DNA of 64,000 nucleotides from JAWLGZ01 sp041690635. Its GTDB lineage: Bacteria; Pseudomonadota; Gammaproteobacteria; Thiohalomonadales; Thiohalomonadaceae. Each line of letters opens with the position of its first letter. Position 1 is the stretch's first letter. The notes beneath the pieces were generated by a model. That model had not been told where the DNA came from and did no database searches. It worked only from the letters and a program-made list of their open reading frames with translations. Both the position numbers and the translations under genes were made by a program. The stretch is from NCBI GenBank assembly GCA_041690635.1, contig JAWLGZ010000002.1, positions 806,001-870,000 on the forward strand, written 5' to 3'. Of this stretch, positions 24,401 to 34,925 are shown in pieces.

Positions 24401-24520
24401 GATGTCCGGGTATTCGCGGACGGTGAGCCGGTCGTAGCTGATGAAGCCGACCAGCACGATCATGAGGCTCATCACGGTGGCCAGGACCGGCCGCCGGATG
24501 GAGAGGGTGGAGATGATCAC
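21434..24520 (-). CDS. RND efflux pump, HAE1 (AcrB-like) family
   Basis: 1028 residues in the usual duplicated layout: a helix, a large periplasmic loop, then a six-helix bundle, twice. Proton-relay aspartates appear in GLVVDDAIVMLENI of helix 4. The N-terminus IISTLSIRRPVLATVMSLMIVLVG is typical. It exports drugs or other amphiphiles using the proton gradient, with an adaptor (next gene) and a TolC-type channel encoded elsewhere. It starts at GTG 24520, one base after the adaptor stop. The substrate cannot be read from sequence. Confidence 0.95.
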   Translation of the reverse strand: MIISTLSIRRPVLATVMSLMIVLVGFISYDRLTVREYPDIDAPVVSVRTVYTGASAEIMESQVTQPLEDSLAGIEGIKTMKSVSREEVSQITVEFLQTRDPDAGAADVRDRVARVVGRLPEEADTPVVAKIEADAQPILWMAFSSDRHSPLEITDYADRYVVDQLQTLPGVASVTIGGERRYAMRLWLDRDRLAAYGITVQDVEDALRQQNLEVPSGRVESRDREFSVLTVTDLRTPEEFDDLIIRQVNGYPVRLRDIGRAAIGAADDRNAVRVNGESAIGIGVVKQSTANTLEVARAVRAEVPSIQASMPEGMRLAVAFDRSIFIEESINAVYKTMVEALILVVLVIFAFLRSFRATLIPFVTIPVSLIGAFIFLHALGFSINVLTLLGLVLAIGLVVDDAIVMLENIHRHVEEGMTPFKAALEGSREIGFAVLAMTLTLTAVFLPLGFMTGNTGRLFTEFALTVAAAVLVSGFVALTLTPMMCSKILHTGERHGAIYNWMERGLDGLREHYRRALVRTLEMRWAVVMVFLITAVAAVFSFSRLNSELAPLEDRGFIIGVMLAPEGATLEYTDRYAREMEQIYAEIPEVERYFMVVAPGLERPNPVNTAFSFVNLKPWSERERSQQAIAGSLFPQMQQLVGVRAFPINPPSLGQSFRNPPVQFVVQANSYERLDELVGQLLTEARANPGLLNVDSDLKLDKPQLNVRLDRDKAADVGVAVDSVGRTLETLLGGRQVTRFRQAGEQYDVIVKIDDEQRRTPDDLSAIYVRNREGQLVQLANLISVEETVAPKELNHYNRLRAAVITANIAEGYTLGQALDFMEQSAAELFDGSVRTELAGQSLEFRESGATLYLTFVLALVFIYLVLSAQFESFIGPLVIMLTVPLAMTGALLALDFTGGTLNVYSQIGLVMLVGLITKHGILIVEFSNQLRDKGVAITDAVVEAASLRLRPILMTTGAMVLGAVPLALATGAGAESRQPIGWVIVGGLLLGTLLTLFVIPTAYTMLVRARRSPVEDEPSPDTKPMLG

Positions 24521-24521
24521 G

Positions 24522-25556
24522 TTACGGCTCCAGTGTGGCGCTGCGGACCTCGACGGCCGCCCCGTCGCGCAGCTTCAGCTGCCCGTCGGTGACCACCACA
24601 TCGCCGATGCCCACCCCTTCCAGAATCTCCACATCGCCCGCGCGGCGCACCCCCAGCCTCACCGGCGTCATCACCGCCCGGCCCTCCTGCACCCGATAGA
24701 CGAATCGGCGATCGCCGCGCGGGACGATGGCCGACTCGGACACCACCGGCGCATCGGCACGCTCCTCCAGCACCAGGCGCACGCGGGCGAAGCTGCCCGG
24801 CCGCAGCCGATGCTCCGGATTGGGGACCAGCGCCCGCAACCCGATGGTACGGGTGGCCTCGTCCACCGAGGAGTCGATGGCGTAGAGTTCGCCGGTAAAA
24901 CGCTCCCCCGGCAGGGCGTCCACCTCCACCGTGACCGCCTGCCCCGCGCGGATGCGGGCGAGGTGGGTTTCGGGTACGCGGAAATCGAGCTTGAGCGGCT
25001 CGAGCTTCTCCAGACGGAACACATCATCCCCGGGGCGCAGATAGGCGCCGGGGCTCACCCTACGCAGACCGAGCACACCGTCGAAAGGCGCCCGGAGCAC
25101 CGATTTCTCCAGCCGCACCCGATCCAGCTGCTCCCGCGCCTTGGCCTCGGCCAGGCGAGCCGAGGCCTCGTCATAGGCCTGCACGCTGGCCAGTTTCTTG
25201 TCCTGCAGATCGGCGGCCCGGCCATAGGTCAATTCCGCCAACCTCACCTCGGCACGGGTCGCCTCCAGTTGGGCACGGAACTCCTTGTCATCCAGACGCA
25301 CCAGCACGGCCCCCGCCTCGACCGCCTGTCCCTCCTCCACCTCGATCGACAGCACACGGCCGGCGATCTCGGGGCGGATGGTGATGGACTCGGCGGCACG
25401 CAGCGAACCCACCCCAGAAATTTCCAACCGCACGGTGTCGCCACGAACGGTGGCCGCAGTGACCGGTGACGCCTGTTCACCCGTGGCCTGGGCAGCCAAA
25501 GGGAGGGCAACGACGGAGAGCCAGGCAAGGCCCAGCAACGTATGGGTTCTTCTCAT
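24522..25556 (-). CDS. RND efflux periplasmic adaptor (membrane fusion protein)
   Basis: 344 residues with a signal peptide (MRRTHTLLGLAWLSVVALPLAAQA). Then come a lipoyl half-motif (EIAGRVLSIEVEEGQAVEAG), a coiled-coil hairpin (about 100-150), the second lipoyl half (VLRAPFDGVLG) and beta-barrel and membrane-proximal domains. It has no lipobox. It bridges the RND pump and an outer-membrane channel. It starts at ATG 25556, with 70 further in-frame codons upstream rejected because they cross the promoter. It is the first gene of the operon. Confidence 0.94.
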   Translation of the reverse strand: MRRTHTLLGLAWLSVVALPLAAQATGEQASPVTAATVRGDTVRLEISGVGSLRAAESITIRPEIAGRVLSIEVEEGQAVEAGAVLVRLDDKEFRAQLEATRAEVRLAELTYGRAADLQDKKLASVQAYDEASARLAEAKAREQLDRVRLEKSVLRAPFDGVLGLRRVSPGAYLRPGDDVFRLEKLEPLKLDFRVPETHLARIRAGQAVTVEVDALPGERFTGELYAIDSSVDEATRTIGLRALVPNPEHRLRPGSFARVRLVLEERADAPVVSESAIVPRGDRRFVYRVQEGRAVMTPVRLGVRRAGDVEILEGVGIGDVVVTDGQLKLRDGAAVEVRSATLEP

Positions 25557-25623
25557 GAGTCCACTCGATATAAAGGCTCCGAGCAGGAGCGACAAAAAAC
25601 CGGGGGCTGGACGAACGCCAGAA

Positions 25624-25668
25624 AATGACCGCCGGTCATTATAGATGGCACTTGTACCGTCAGTGCAA
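25624..25668 (-). promoter_or_regulatory. Promoter and TetR-like operator of the RND operon
   Basis: A perfect 17-bp palindrome AATGACCGCCGGTCATT (25624-25640) overlaps a minus-strand TATAAT (25643-25638). A possible -35 TTGCAC (25668-25663) lies 19 bases upstream, rather long. An operator overlapping -10 is the classical layout for TetR/AcrR repression of efflux pumps. No regulator gene is adjacent, so it would act in trans. Confidence 0.6.
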
Positions 25669-25720
25669 GGCCCACCAGAGCACCGAACAGCTAAACCGAG
25701 CGTTGCATATTCACCTTGCC

Positions 25721-25810
25721 CGCAGGAGCCCGGCCCTCCGGGCGAAGAGCGGCAAAGCCGCTTCACTAGGGGCCCGTAGGCCCATTCGCCCGCGGGGGCG
25801 GGCTCCTACA
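25721..25810. repeat. GTAGGAGC-type palindromic (REP-like) repeat
   Basis: Inverted arms CGCAGGAGCCCGGCCCTCCG (25721-25740) and GCCCGCGGGGGCGGGCTCCTA (25789-25809) enclose a GAGCGGCAAAGCCGCTTC inner hairpin. It shares the GTAGGAGC core with repeats at 43113 and 56865. The 424-bp gap between the adaptor gene and ssb holds this repeat, the operator and the ssb terminator, and nothing else that I can support. Confidence 0.75.
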
Positions 25811-25888
25811 GCTGGCGGGCTTTTAAAGACAACGTTCCATTTACCTGTTCGGCGCTCTAGGGTGGTCGACTGCCCTTAATCGAGGCCT

Positions 25889-25930
25889 GAAAAAGAGGAA
25901 GGCCCGTGTCGATATGTCGAACGGGCCTTC
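25889..25930 (-). terminator. Rho-independent terminator of ssb
   Basis: The minus-strand stem GAAGGCCCGT/ACGGGCCTTC (25930-25921 with 25907-25898) has a 13-base loop, followed by CTCTTTTT. It is about 50 bases downstream of the ssb stop. Confidence 0.9.
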
Positions 25931-25980
25931 GGGGGGTGTTGCGGATCGGGCTGCCGGCGCCCCAATGTTAGCTGCGATCG

Positions 25981-26484
25981 CTAGAACGGGATGTCGTCAT
26001 CGAAATCGTCGAAGCTGCCGCCCTGCTGGCTGCCGCCGGACGGCTGAGCACCACCGCCCTGTTTTCCACCCTCCTGATTACCGCCGCCGAAGCCACCCTG
26101 CGAGCCGCCGCGATCCTGATTGAAATCGGCGCTGCCGCCGCTGCCGCCGCGGCCCCCGAGCATCTGCATCTCGTTGGCGACGATCTCGGTGGTGTAGCGA
26201 TCCTGACCGTCCTGCCCCTGCCACTTGCGGGTCTGCAACTTGCCTTCGATGTAGATCTGAGACCCTTTGCGCAGGTATTCGCCGGCAATCTCGCCCAGGC
26301 GGCCGTACATCACCACCCGATGCCACTCAGTGCGTTCCTGGGTGTCGCCGGTCTGCTTGTCGCGCCACTGTTCAGTGGTGGCCAGACGGACGTTGGCCAC
26401 GGCATTGCCGTTGGGCATGTAACGCACCTCCGGATCGGCGCCGAGATTGCCGACCAGAATGACCTTGTTGACTCCTCGTGCCAT
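25981..26484 (-). CDS. ssb: Single-stranded DNA-binding protein
   Basis: 167 residues. The OB fold spans 1-110 (MARGVNKVILVGNLGADPEVRY, TEWHRVV). A glycine/glutamine-rich linker follows, and the acidic tip ends DDFDDDIPF, which recruits repair and replication partners. The neighbouring MFS gene and divergent uvrA form the arrangement usual in Gammaproteobacteria. Confidence 0.98.
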   Translation of the reverse strand: MARGVNKVILVGNLGADPEVRYMPNGNAVANVRLATTEQWRDKQTGDTQERTEWHRVVMYGRLGEIAGEYLRKGSQIYIEGKLQTRKWQGQDGQDRYTTEIVANEMQMLGGRGGSGGSADFNQDRGGSQGGFGGGNQEGGKQGGGAQPSGGSQQGGSFDDFDDDIPF

Positions 26485-26543
26485 GAACTCGTCTCCGGTT
26501 ACGTTGTGTTCGAAGTGCCTTTCCTGGCCGGCCCCATTGTATA

Positions 26544-27908
26544 TCAGGCGGCGGAGAACCGCTCCAGCGCCGCCGAATCGAGTCTTTTGCCGTCTACCCG
26601 CAGGTAGGCGACCCCCTCCTCCACGCTGATGACCACCTCAGCCACGCCCGGCACGCCGGCCAGCTCTGCATGCAGGCGACCCGCCGCGACGGCATCGACC
26701 GGCCCCACGTGAACCAGCCGGGTGGTGAGGTACCTGGGTTTTCGCATGGAGGCGGCGTAGAGCCACCACAGCCCAACTGCGGTAGCGCCGAACAGGAGTA
26801 CCGCGGTATTGCCGTGCGCCCCATGCAGCCACCCCCCGGCGGCCCCGCCGATAAAGGCGCCGGCAAATTGTGAACTGCTGTAGACCCCCATGGCGGTCCC
26901 CTTGGCCTCGACCGGGGCGAGCTTCGAGACCAGCGACGGCAGCGTCGCCTCGAGCACGTTGAACGCGGTAAAGAAGAGCCAGATGCAGGCGATCAGGACC
27001 GTCAGGCTGCCGCCGGACCAGGCCGAACCCAGTTGCGCGAGACCCAGCGCCGCCACCGCCCCGAGGAACACCGGCTTCATCTTCTGCCGCGACTCGGCGA
27101 CGATAATGAACGGCACCATGGCCGCAATGGCCAGCACCATCACCGGGAGATAGACCAGCCAGTGGTCTGCCGGTGCCAGACCGGCGGCACGCAGTTCCAG
27201 CGGGATCACCACGAAGCTCGCCGTCAGCACCATGTGCAGCACCAGAATCCCGACATTGAGCCGCAGCAGCTCACCATCCCGCAGCACGCGGGCGAACTGG
27301 GCGGGGGCGGTCCCTGCGTCGCCGTGAAAACGGCTCCTCTCCGGCCGGGGCACCACGAACAGCACGATACCGATGCCGCCGAGGGCAAGCAGGGCGGTGA
27401 GCCAGAAGATACCCGGGACCCCGACCAGCTGATTGAGAATGGGGCCGAGCACCATGGCCGCAACGAAGGCGAGGCCGATGCTCATGCCGATGATCGCCAT
27501 CGCCTTGGTCCGGTGCTCCTCACGGGTGAGGTCGGCCGCCAGGGCCATGACCGCCGCTGCGACGGCACCGGCGCCCTGCAGCGCGCGGCCGGCGATCACA
27601 CCTGTAATGGTGTCGGCGGTGGCCGCCACCACGCTGCCGATGGCGAAGATCAGCAGCCCGCCGACGATCACCGGCTTGCGTCCCACCCGATCCGAGAGCA
27701 TGCCGAACGGAATCTGCAGTCCCGCCTGCGTCAGCCCGTAGATACCGATGGCGAGCCCGACCAGAAAAGGGGTCACCCCCGCCAGCTCTTCGGCGTAGAG
27801 CGCGAAGACCGGGAGGATCATGAACAGCCCCAGCATGCGCAGGGCAAAGATGGCGGAGAGGGAAAGGGCGGCGCGGCGCTCGCGCGGCGTCATGGCGGAA
27901 AGCTGCAT
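26544..27908 (-). CDS. YajR-like MFS transporter with C-terminal ferredoxin-like domain
   Basis: 454 residues, the same length as E. coli YajR. Twelve membrane helices contain MFS motif A (GMLSDRVGRKPVIVGG). A cytoplasmic YAM-type alpha/beta domain of about 65 residues ends the protein (VVISVEEGVAYLRVDGKRLD). It is a proton-driven exporter of unknown substrate. ATG 27908 (MQLSAMTPRERRAALSLS) is chosen; an ATG five codons later is also possible. It lies between ssb and divergent uvrA. Confidence 0.9.
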   Translation of the reverse strand: MQLSAMTPRERRAALSLSAIFALRMLGLFMILPVFALYAEELAGVTPFLVGLAIGIYGLTQAGLQIPFGMLSDRVGRKPVIVGGLLIFAIGSVVAATADTITGVIAGRALQGAGAVAAAVMALAADLTREEHRTKAMAIIGMSIGLAFVAAMVLGPILNQLVGVPGIFWLTALLALGGIGIVLFVVPRPERSRFHGDAGTAPAQFARVLRDGELLRLNVGILVLHMVLTASFVVIPLELRAAGLAPADHWLVYLPVMVLAIAAMVPFIIVAESRQKMKPVFLGAVAALGLAQLGSAWSGGSLTVLIACIWLFFTAFNVLEATLPSLVSKLAPVEAKGTAMGVYSSSQFAGAFIGGAAGGWLHGAHGNTAVLLFGATAVGLWWLYAASMRKPRYLTTRLVHVGPVDAVAAGRLHAELAGVPGVAEVVISVEEGVAYLRVDGKRLDSAALERFSAA

Positions 27909-27956
27909 GGAATTCGGATTCCGCTGGGGCGACCGCGGGGATAGTTCTGGCCGCTT

Positions 27957-27984
27957 TTGCGTCTTATTAGAGAAGGCGTATATT
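27957..27984 (+). promoter_or_regulatory. Predicted promoter of uvrA
   Basis: TTGCGT at 27957-27962, a 16-base spacer and TATATT at 27979-27984 lie 30 bases before the uvrA ATG. No LexA box (CTGT-N8-ACAG) is visible in the spacer. Confidence 0.45.
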
Positions 27985-28013
27985 AGCAGGTTTCCCCGGC
28001 TTTCTTGCAACGC

Positions 28014-30836
<2,823 letters not shown>

Positions 30837-30871
30837 AGAGCACGGCCCAGAGGCAGCATATATATAGATAG

Positions 30872-30899
30872 TTGATGGCATGAGCTTGTTTGATATAGT
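30872..30899 (+). promoter_or_regulatory. Predicted promoter of the SLAM-like/FecR operon
   Basis: TTGATG at 30872-30877, a 16-base spacer and TATAGT at 30894-30899 lie in an AT-rich patch after uvrA. A GAGAAGCTTCTC palindrome (30963-30974) flanked by CAACA/TGTTG lies in the leader just before the ribosome binding site. Confidence 0.5.
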
Positions 30900-30993
30900 A
30901 GCCCTGATGGCGAATCATGCGCCCGCCGTCGTGACAAGCCGTTAGAAAAACAACAACGGCGCGAGAAGCTTCTCTTGTTGGGGGTTACAGCTC

Positions 30994-32274
30994 ATGTCTT
31001 GCTGGAAGCATTGGCTTCTTCTTTTTCCCGTGATGGCGAGCAGTACGATCGCCTTGGCGGCGGAGAGCCATCCCGCCGAATCGACGCCCGATACCCGGTT
31101 CGCCTTCGAACTCGCGATGCAGGATCGGGACGACGGAAACCTCGGTGCCGCCATCGAGGCGTTCAAGTCGGTGCTGCAAACCCATCCGAACCTGAATCGC
31201 GTTCGGCTGGAGTTGGCGGTCGCCTACTACCAGGCGCTCGACTTCCTGCGCGCACGCGAGGAAGCCGAGGCGGTGCTTCACGACCCAGCCACACCGGAAG
31301 AAGTGAAGGCGCGGGTGCAAGCTTTTCTCGATCAGGTGGAAACGGCCAGCAGACCGCACAAATTTACGCCGTACATCTCCATCGGGACACTCTATGACAG
31401 CAACGTCAACGCGGGCCCCGATAATGGTACTTTTCCGATCCCGGGTGGCACCATCACCCTGATCCCTGAGGCTACCGAACGCCGGGATGGTGCACTGAAC
31501 CTCAATGTGGGAATCACTCACCGCTATCTCTTCCCGGAGACCGTGGCCGCGGGCAGAGACCGTGCCGCCCTGCTGTGGTTGAGCCAAGCAAGTCTTTATA
31601 CGCTCCAGCATTTCGAGGAGAACGATCGGAATCTGGATATAGCCACCCTCAGTACCGGTCCCTCCTGGATCGTCGCCCGCCGCTGGCGGGCACGCGCCAA
31701 TCTGGGTATCAACCACCTGAGGCTTGGTTCCAGTCGATATGCGGTCTACTACAGCCTGAACCCCGCCGTAACCTGGTCACTCCGAAATCAGCGCACCGAG
31801 TTGACCGCCGATCTGCTGGTACAGAAACAGGACTACTTCCGCAGCGCAGAGCAAGGTCGTGACGGTACCTACACCCTTGCCGGCTTCGCTGCTGACCACC
31901 TGCTTCGTGGGGAAAAGCTCTCGACCCATGTGGCTTTAAGGGGCTTCAACATGAGCGCCGACGCAGAGCGTTTCAGCTATGACGGCGGTGAGTTTGTATT
32001 CGGGGTCAATTGGCTGGCAAGTGAGAACACCACCCTCTATGGGCGTGTCGCCCGCCGCTGGACAGACTACGACGGGGCCGAACCGGCATTCGCACGGGCA
32101 CGCGAGGATGAACAGGATCGGATTTCGGTCGGAGTCACCCACTCCCTTTCGCAAGGACCCCTCGCCGGATGGATGGTTCGCGGAACGGTGACCCACACCG
32201 ATAACCGCTCCAACCTGGGTGTGTACGACTTCGCGCGGGATCAGGTGGGAATAACACTCGAGCGCACTTTCTGA
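30994..32274 (+). CDS. SLAM/DUF560-like outer-membrane protein with TPR N-domain
   Basis: 426 residues. A signal peptide (about 1-22, ending ALA) is followed by a helical TPR-like domain (about 32-115: DDGNLGAAIEAFKSVLQ, HPNLNRVRLELAVAYYQ). A beta-barrel region starts with the family-like YISIGTLYDSNVN (about 127-139) and ends in phenylalanine, as outer-membrane barrels do. This is the layout of surface lipoprotein assembly modifiers (Slam, DUF560), which move cargo proteins across the outer membrane. The gene is followed 11 bases later by a secreted FecR-domain protein, the likely partner. The assignment is by layout rather than a diagnostic residue. Confidence 0.65.
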   Translation: MSCWKHWLLLFPVMASSTIALAAESHPAESTPDTRFAFELAMQDRDDGNLGAAIEAFKSVLQTHPNLNRVRLELAVAYYQALDFLRAREEAEAVLHDPATPEEVKARVQAFLDQVETASRPHKFTPYISIGTLYDSNVNAGPDNGTFPIPGGTITLIPEATERRDGALNLNVGITHRYLFPETVAAGRDRAALLWLSQASLYTLQHFEENDRNLDIATLSTGPSWIVARRWRARANLGINHLRLGSSRYAVYYSLNPAVTWSLRNQRTELTADLLVQKQDYFRSAEQGRDGTYTLAGFAADHLLRGEKLSTHVALRGFNMSADAERFSYDGGEFVFGVNWLASENTTLYGRVARRWTDYDGAEPAFARAREDEQDRISVGVTHSLSQGPLAGWMVRGTVTHTDNRSNLGVYDFARDQVGITLERTF

Positions 32275-32285
32275 GGAGTTGGGAG

Positions 32286-33539
32286 ATGGGTAACAGACTG
32301 TTCCATGAATTCGCCTGGCTTCCAATGGTCCTGTTCTGTCTGCTTGCGCTGTCCACACCGGCAGGAGCCGACACGGCGGGATATCTGGCACGCGCCACCG
32401 GGTCGGTGACTATCGATGGGAACCCCGCTACTCGGGGTGACCAGTTCATTGTCGGCAACGCAGTGGAAACCGGCGATCGAAGTCTCGCCGTCCTGAAGTT
32501 CACCGACAGCGAGTCGCTCTTGTTGCGGCAAAATTCCCGCCTTCTGGTCGAGGCTTTTCATTTCGATCGCGAGAACCCCGGACAGAACACCTCTGTGAAG
32601 GAGCTGGTGCGAGGCGGAATGCGCGCCATCACCGGCGCCATCGGCAAGCAGAACCGCGAGCAGGTACAGTACAAGACTCCGTACGCGACCATCGGAATCC
32701 GGGGAACGGAGTTTCTTGCGTCGCTGGTCAGCGAGCAGCTCTTCCTGCGGGTGGACGAAGGCACCATCTCGTTTGCCGGCCAAGCGGGGGACTCGCAGGA
32801 AATATCGGCTGGTGAAACCGTCATTTTGTCAGCGGATGGCGCACTCCTCTTCACCGGCGAGGAGGCCGAAGAGAGGGCACGGCAGGCAGGCGCATTCTCC
32901 GGCCTCAATGAGGTCGAGTTGCCGCGACAGAGTGCATCACCTTTCGATTGGGGGTCGTGGTACTCCGGAAGCACCCCGGCGGAACGGCCATCGGAGTCGG
33001 CTCTGTCTACCACCTTCGCAATGGCCGGGATCGTTGCCGATGGGTTGCCCGCACTCCAGCAGCAACTGGACATTCCCGTTCAACCCGATGTGGTGCTCAA
33101 TCCGGACTTCCAGGATATCGGGGGCGCTGGCGTGATCCGGGGACAGCTCGTGTGGAATACCGAGGCCGATCTCGACCTTCACCTCCAGGTACCGGGCGGC
33201 GGGCATGTGTCCTTCGCAAATCGCATCGTAAACTTTGACTCCGCTACGGCCGAACTCGACCACGACAACCTTGGGGGACAGATCGACGTTGCGCCCGACC
33301 TGCGGGTCGAGAATATCGTCGTAACCGGTACCTCCATCCCCGATGGCAGCTACCAGTTCCACGTCAATTACTTTGGCGGTTCCGGGACGCAGAATCCGTT
33401 GGTAACGGTTACCGGGGACGCGGGGGCAACCCGTGCCGAATACAGCCCGGTACTGACTGCGCCTGGCCAGAATTCCGATTTCTACATCGTGGATGTCAAT
33501 CAAGGGACTGCAACCTACGGGAGCCAGCCAGCGCGGTGA
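32286..33539 (+). CDS. Secreted FecR-domain protein with DUF2135-like C-terminus
   Basis: 417 residues. The signal peptide is about 1-28 (LALSTPAGADTA), with no lipobox cysteine. A FecR domain fills about 35-165 (GNAVETGDRSLAVLKFTDSE, TPYATIGIRGTEF). A linker follows. A C-terminal domain (about 285-395) reads LVWNTEADLDLHLQVPGG..AELDHDN..IPDGSYQFHVNYF, resembling DUF2135/YfaP. The Shine-Dalgarno GAGGAG lies seven bases before ATG. It is co-transcribed with the SLAM-like barrel gene and could be its secreted substrate. Confidence 0.78.
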   Translation: MGNRLFHEFAWLPMVLFCLLALSTPAGADTAGYLARATGSVTIDGNPATRGDQFIVGNAVETGDRSLAVLKFTDSESLLLRQNSRLLVEAFHFDRENPGQNTSVKELVRGGMRAITGAIGKQNREQVQYKTPYATIGIRGTEFLASLVSEQLFLRVDEGTISFAGQAGDSQEISAGETVILSADGALLFTGEEAEERARQAGAFSGLNEVELPRQSASPFDWGSWYSGSTPAERPSESALSTTFAMAGIVADGLPALQQQLDIPVQPDVVLNPDFQDIGGAGVIRGQLVWNTEADLDLHLQVPGGGHVSFANRIVNFDSATAELDHDNLGGQIDVAPDLRVENIVVTGTSIPDGSYQFHVNYFGGSGTQNPLVTVTGDAGATRAEYSPVLTAPGQNSDFYIVDVNQGTATYGSQPAR

Positions 33540-33610
33540 GCGAGCGATTGGCGAGCCCGGATACGTGCACGGACGCATCCGGTGGGAGGCGCTGAGGCAC
33601 CCCGAGCCGT

Positions 33611-34363
33611 TCAGAACGTGTTCGTCGTGCCCATTACCCCGTTGACGAACCGAACAGGCGTCCCCGGTTTCAATTGGAGCTGATCAGCGGCACGCCCACG
33701 ATTCACGGCAATCTCGACTAGGCCGTTGGCATTTTGGTACCAGAACGCTTCGCCATCGGGGACCTCGCCAAAGGTGTGCGCGTAAAGCAACAGCCACCCG
33801 CCGACCTCCAGCGTCATCCCGCGCGGAACTGCATTCGCCCGCTGACCCGTCATCGCATTACCGAAGTGGTCGATATAGATCACCTCGCACAGGTCCGCCG
33901 GCCAGTCTTTTCCCCGGTCCACTTGCACTGGCTCGCCTGGAACCGGCTCTCCGCGTGCGAGACGGGCCGCCACTGGCGCAAACAGATCGCGCCCATGGAA
34001 GCTGGCGGACAGCTGTGCCGGCCTCCAGGTGATCCGCCATGCCTTCGCCTGTTTCGCGCGCGCAGCAACCAACGCAAACAGACCGTTCCCGGGTCCGACG
34101 AACCAGCGCCCGTCAAGCTTCAACGCTATCGGCTCCCGATTGCCTGTCCCGACGCCCGGATCAACCACACAGAGCAATACCGTGCCCTGTGGAAACTCTT
34201 CGACATAGGCCGGAAGCAGATAGGCGCCCGCGCGTACATTGTGGCTCGGCACATCAGCAAACAAATCAACCACCGGCACGCCTGGCGCATCCCGATAGAG
34301 GACGGCCTTCATCTGGCCCAGGTACGGGCCCGCAACCCCAAAGTCTGTGAAAAGGACGATCAC
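33611..34363 (-). CDS. SAM hydroxide adenosyltransferase (DUF62 family)
   Basis: 250 residues. The N-terminal domain has IVLFTDFG (substrate-binding aspartate), the middle VVDPGVGTGNREPIAL and FVGPGNGLFALVA, and the C-terminal domain YIDHFGNAMTG. It is predicted to split S-adenosylmethionine into adenosine and methionine using hydroxide, like the archaeal and bacterial DUF62 enzymes. It starts at GTG 34363. It converges with the FecR gene, and rplQ lies upstream on the same strand beyond a terminator. Confidence 0.9.
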   Translation of the reverse strand: MIVLFTDFGVAGPYLGQMKAVLYRDAPGVPVVDLFADVPSHNVRAGAYLLPAYVEEFPQGTVLLCVVDPGVGTGNREPIALKLDGRWFVGPGNGLFALVAARAKQAKAWRITWRPAQLSASFHGRDLFAPVAARLARGEPVPGEPVQVDRGKDWPADLCEVIYIDHFGNAMTGQRANAVPRGMTLEVGGWLLLYAHTFGEVPDGEAFWYQNANGLVEIAVNRGRAADQLQLKPGTPVRFVNGVMGTTNTF

Positions 34364-34434
34364 TGGCGCTGTCGAAGGAGTTGAACTAACACGATAGTTG
34401 TCACCTTGATGTCCAAAATTCTACACCCGAAAAC

Positions 34435-34459
34435 GAAAAAAGCCGGGCGGTGCCCGGCT
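34435..34459 (-). terminator. Terminator of the alpha operon (after rplQ)
   Basis: The minus-strand stem AGCCGGGC/GCCCGGCT (34459-34452 with 34448-34441) has a three-base loop, then TTTTTTCG. It lies 27 bases after the rplQ stop. Confidence 0.93.
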
Positions 34460-34485
34460 TCTTGCGTGGAACTGATGTACTGAGC

Positions 34486-34878
34486 TTACTCGGCAGCGAC
34501 CGGCTCTTCCGCTTCGGCTGCCGGACGGTCCACCAGTTCGACAATCGCCATCGGCGCATTATCTCCCGGCCGGAAGCCACACTTCAGAATCCGAAGGTAG
34601 CCGCCCGGACGTGCCTTGTAACGGGGACCCAACTCATTGAACAGCTTGGTCACCACATCGCGATCGCGAATCCGATCGAAAGCAAGGCGCCGCTTTGAGG
34701 CGGAGTCTTCCTTGGCCATGGTGATCAACGGCTCAGCCACCCGACGCAACTCTTTAGCCTTCGGCAGGGTGGTCTTAATCAGTTCATGCTGAAGCAGTGA
34801 CGTGGCCATGTTACGGAACATAGCCTTGCGGTGACTGCTGTTGCGGTTCAGTTGCCGCCCTGACTTACGGTGACGCAT
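34486..34878 (-). CDS. rplQ: 50S ribosomal protein L17
   Basis: 130 residues. It starts MRHRKSGRQLNRNSSHRKAM, the conserved L17 opening. An alanine/glutamate-rich acidic tail (AAEAEEPVAAE) extends past the usual end, as in related species. Last gene of the alpha operon, 47 bases after rpoA, followed by a terminator. Confidence 0.98.
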   Translation of the reverse strand: MRHRKSGRQLNRNSSHRKAMFRNMATSLLQHELIKTTLPKAKELRRVAEPLITMAKEDSASKRRLAFDRIRDRDVVTKLFNELGPRYKARPGGYLRILKCGFRPGDNAPMAIVELVDRPAAEAEEPVAAE

Positions 34879-34925
34879 CGTATTCTACCCTGCAAAAAAT
34901 TCGGTCGTTATTGCCGTTGCGGAAT

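Noticed and set aside
21761..24592. 943-codon plus-strand frame opposite the RND pump
   Set aside because: Antisense shadow of a high-GC gene, His/Arg/Gln-rich and without domains. The same applies to long frames opposite the cluster flavoprotein (16339-18084), fusA (49867-52029), rpoC (54779-57010) and rpoB (58392-60995).
27909..28013. LexA operator upstream of uvrA
   Set aside because: No CTGT-N8-ACAG or close variant in the spacer.
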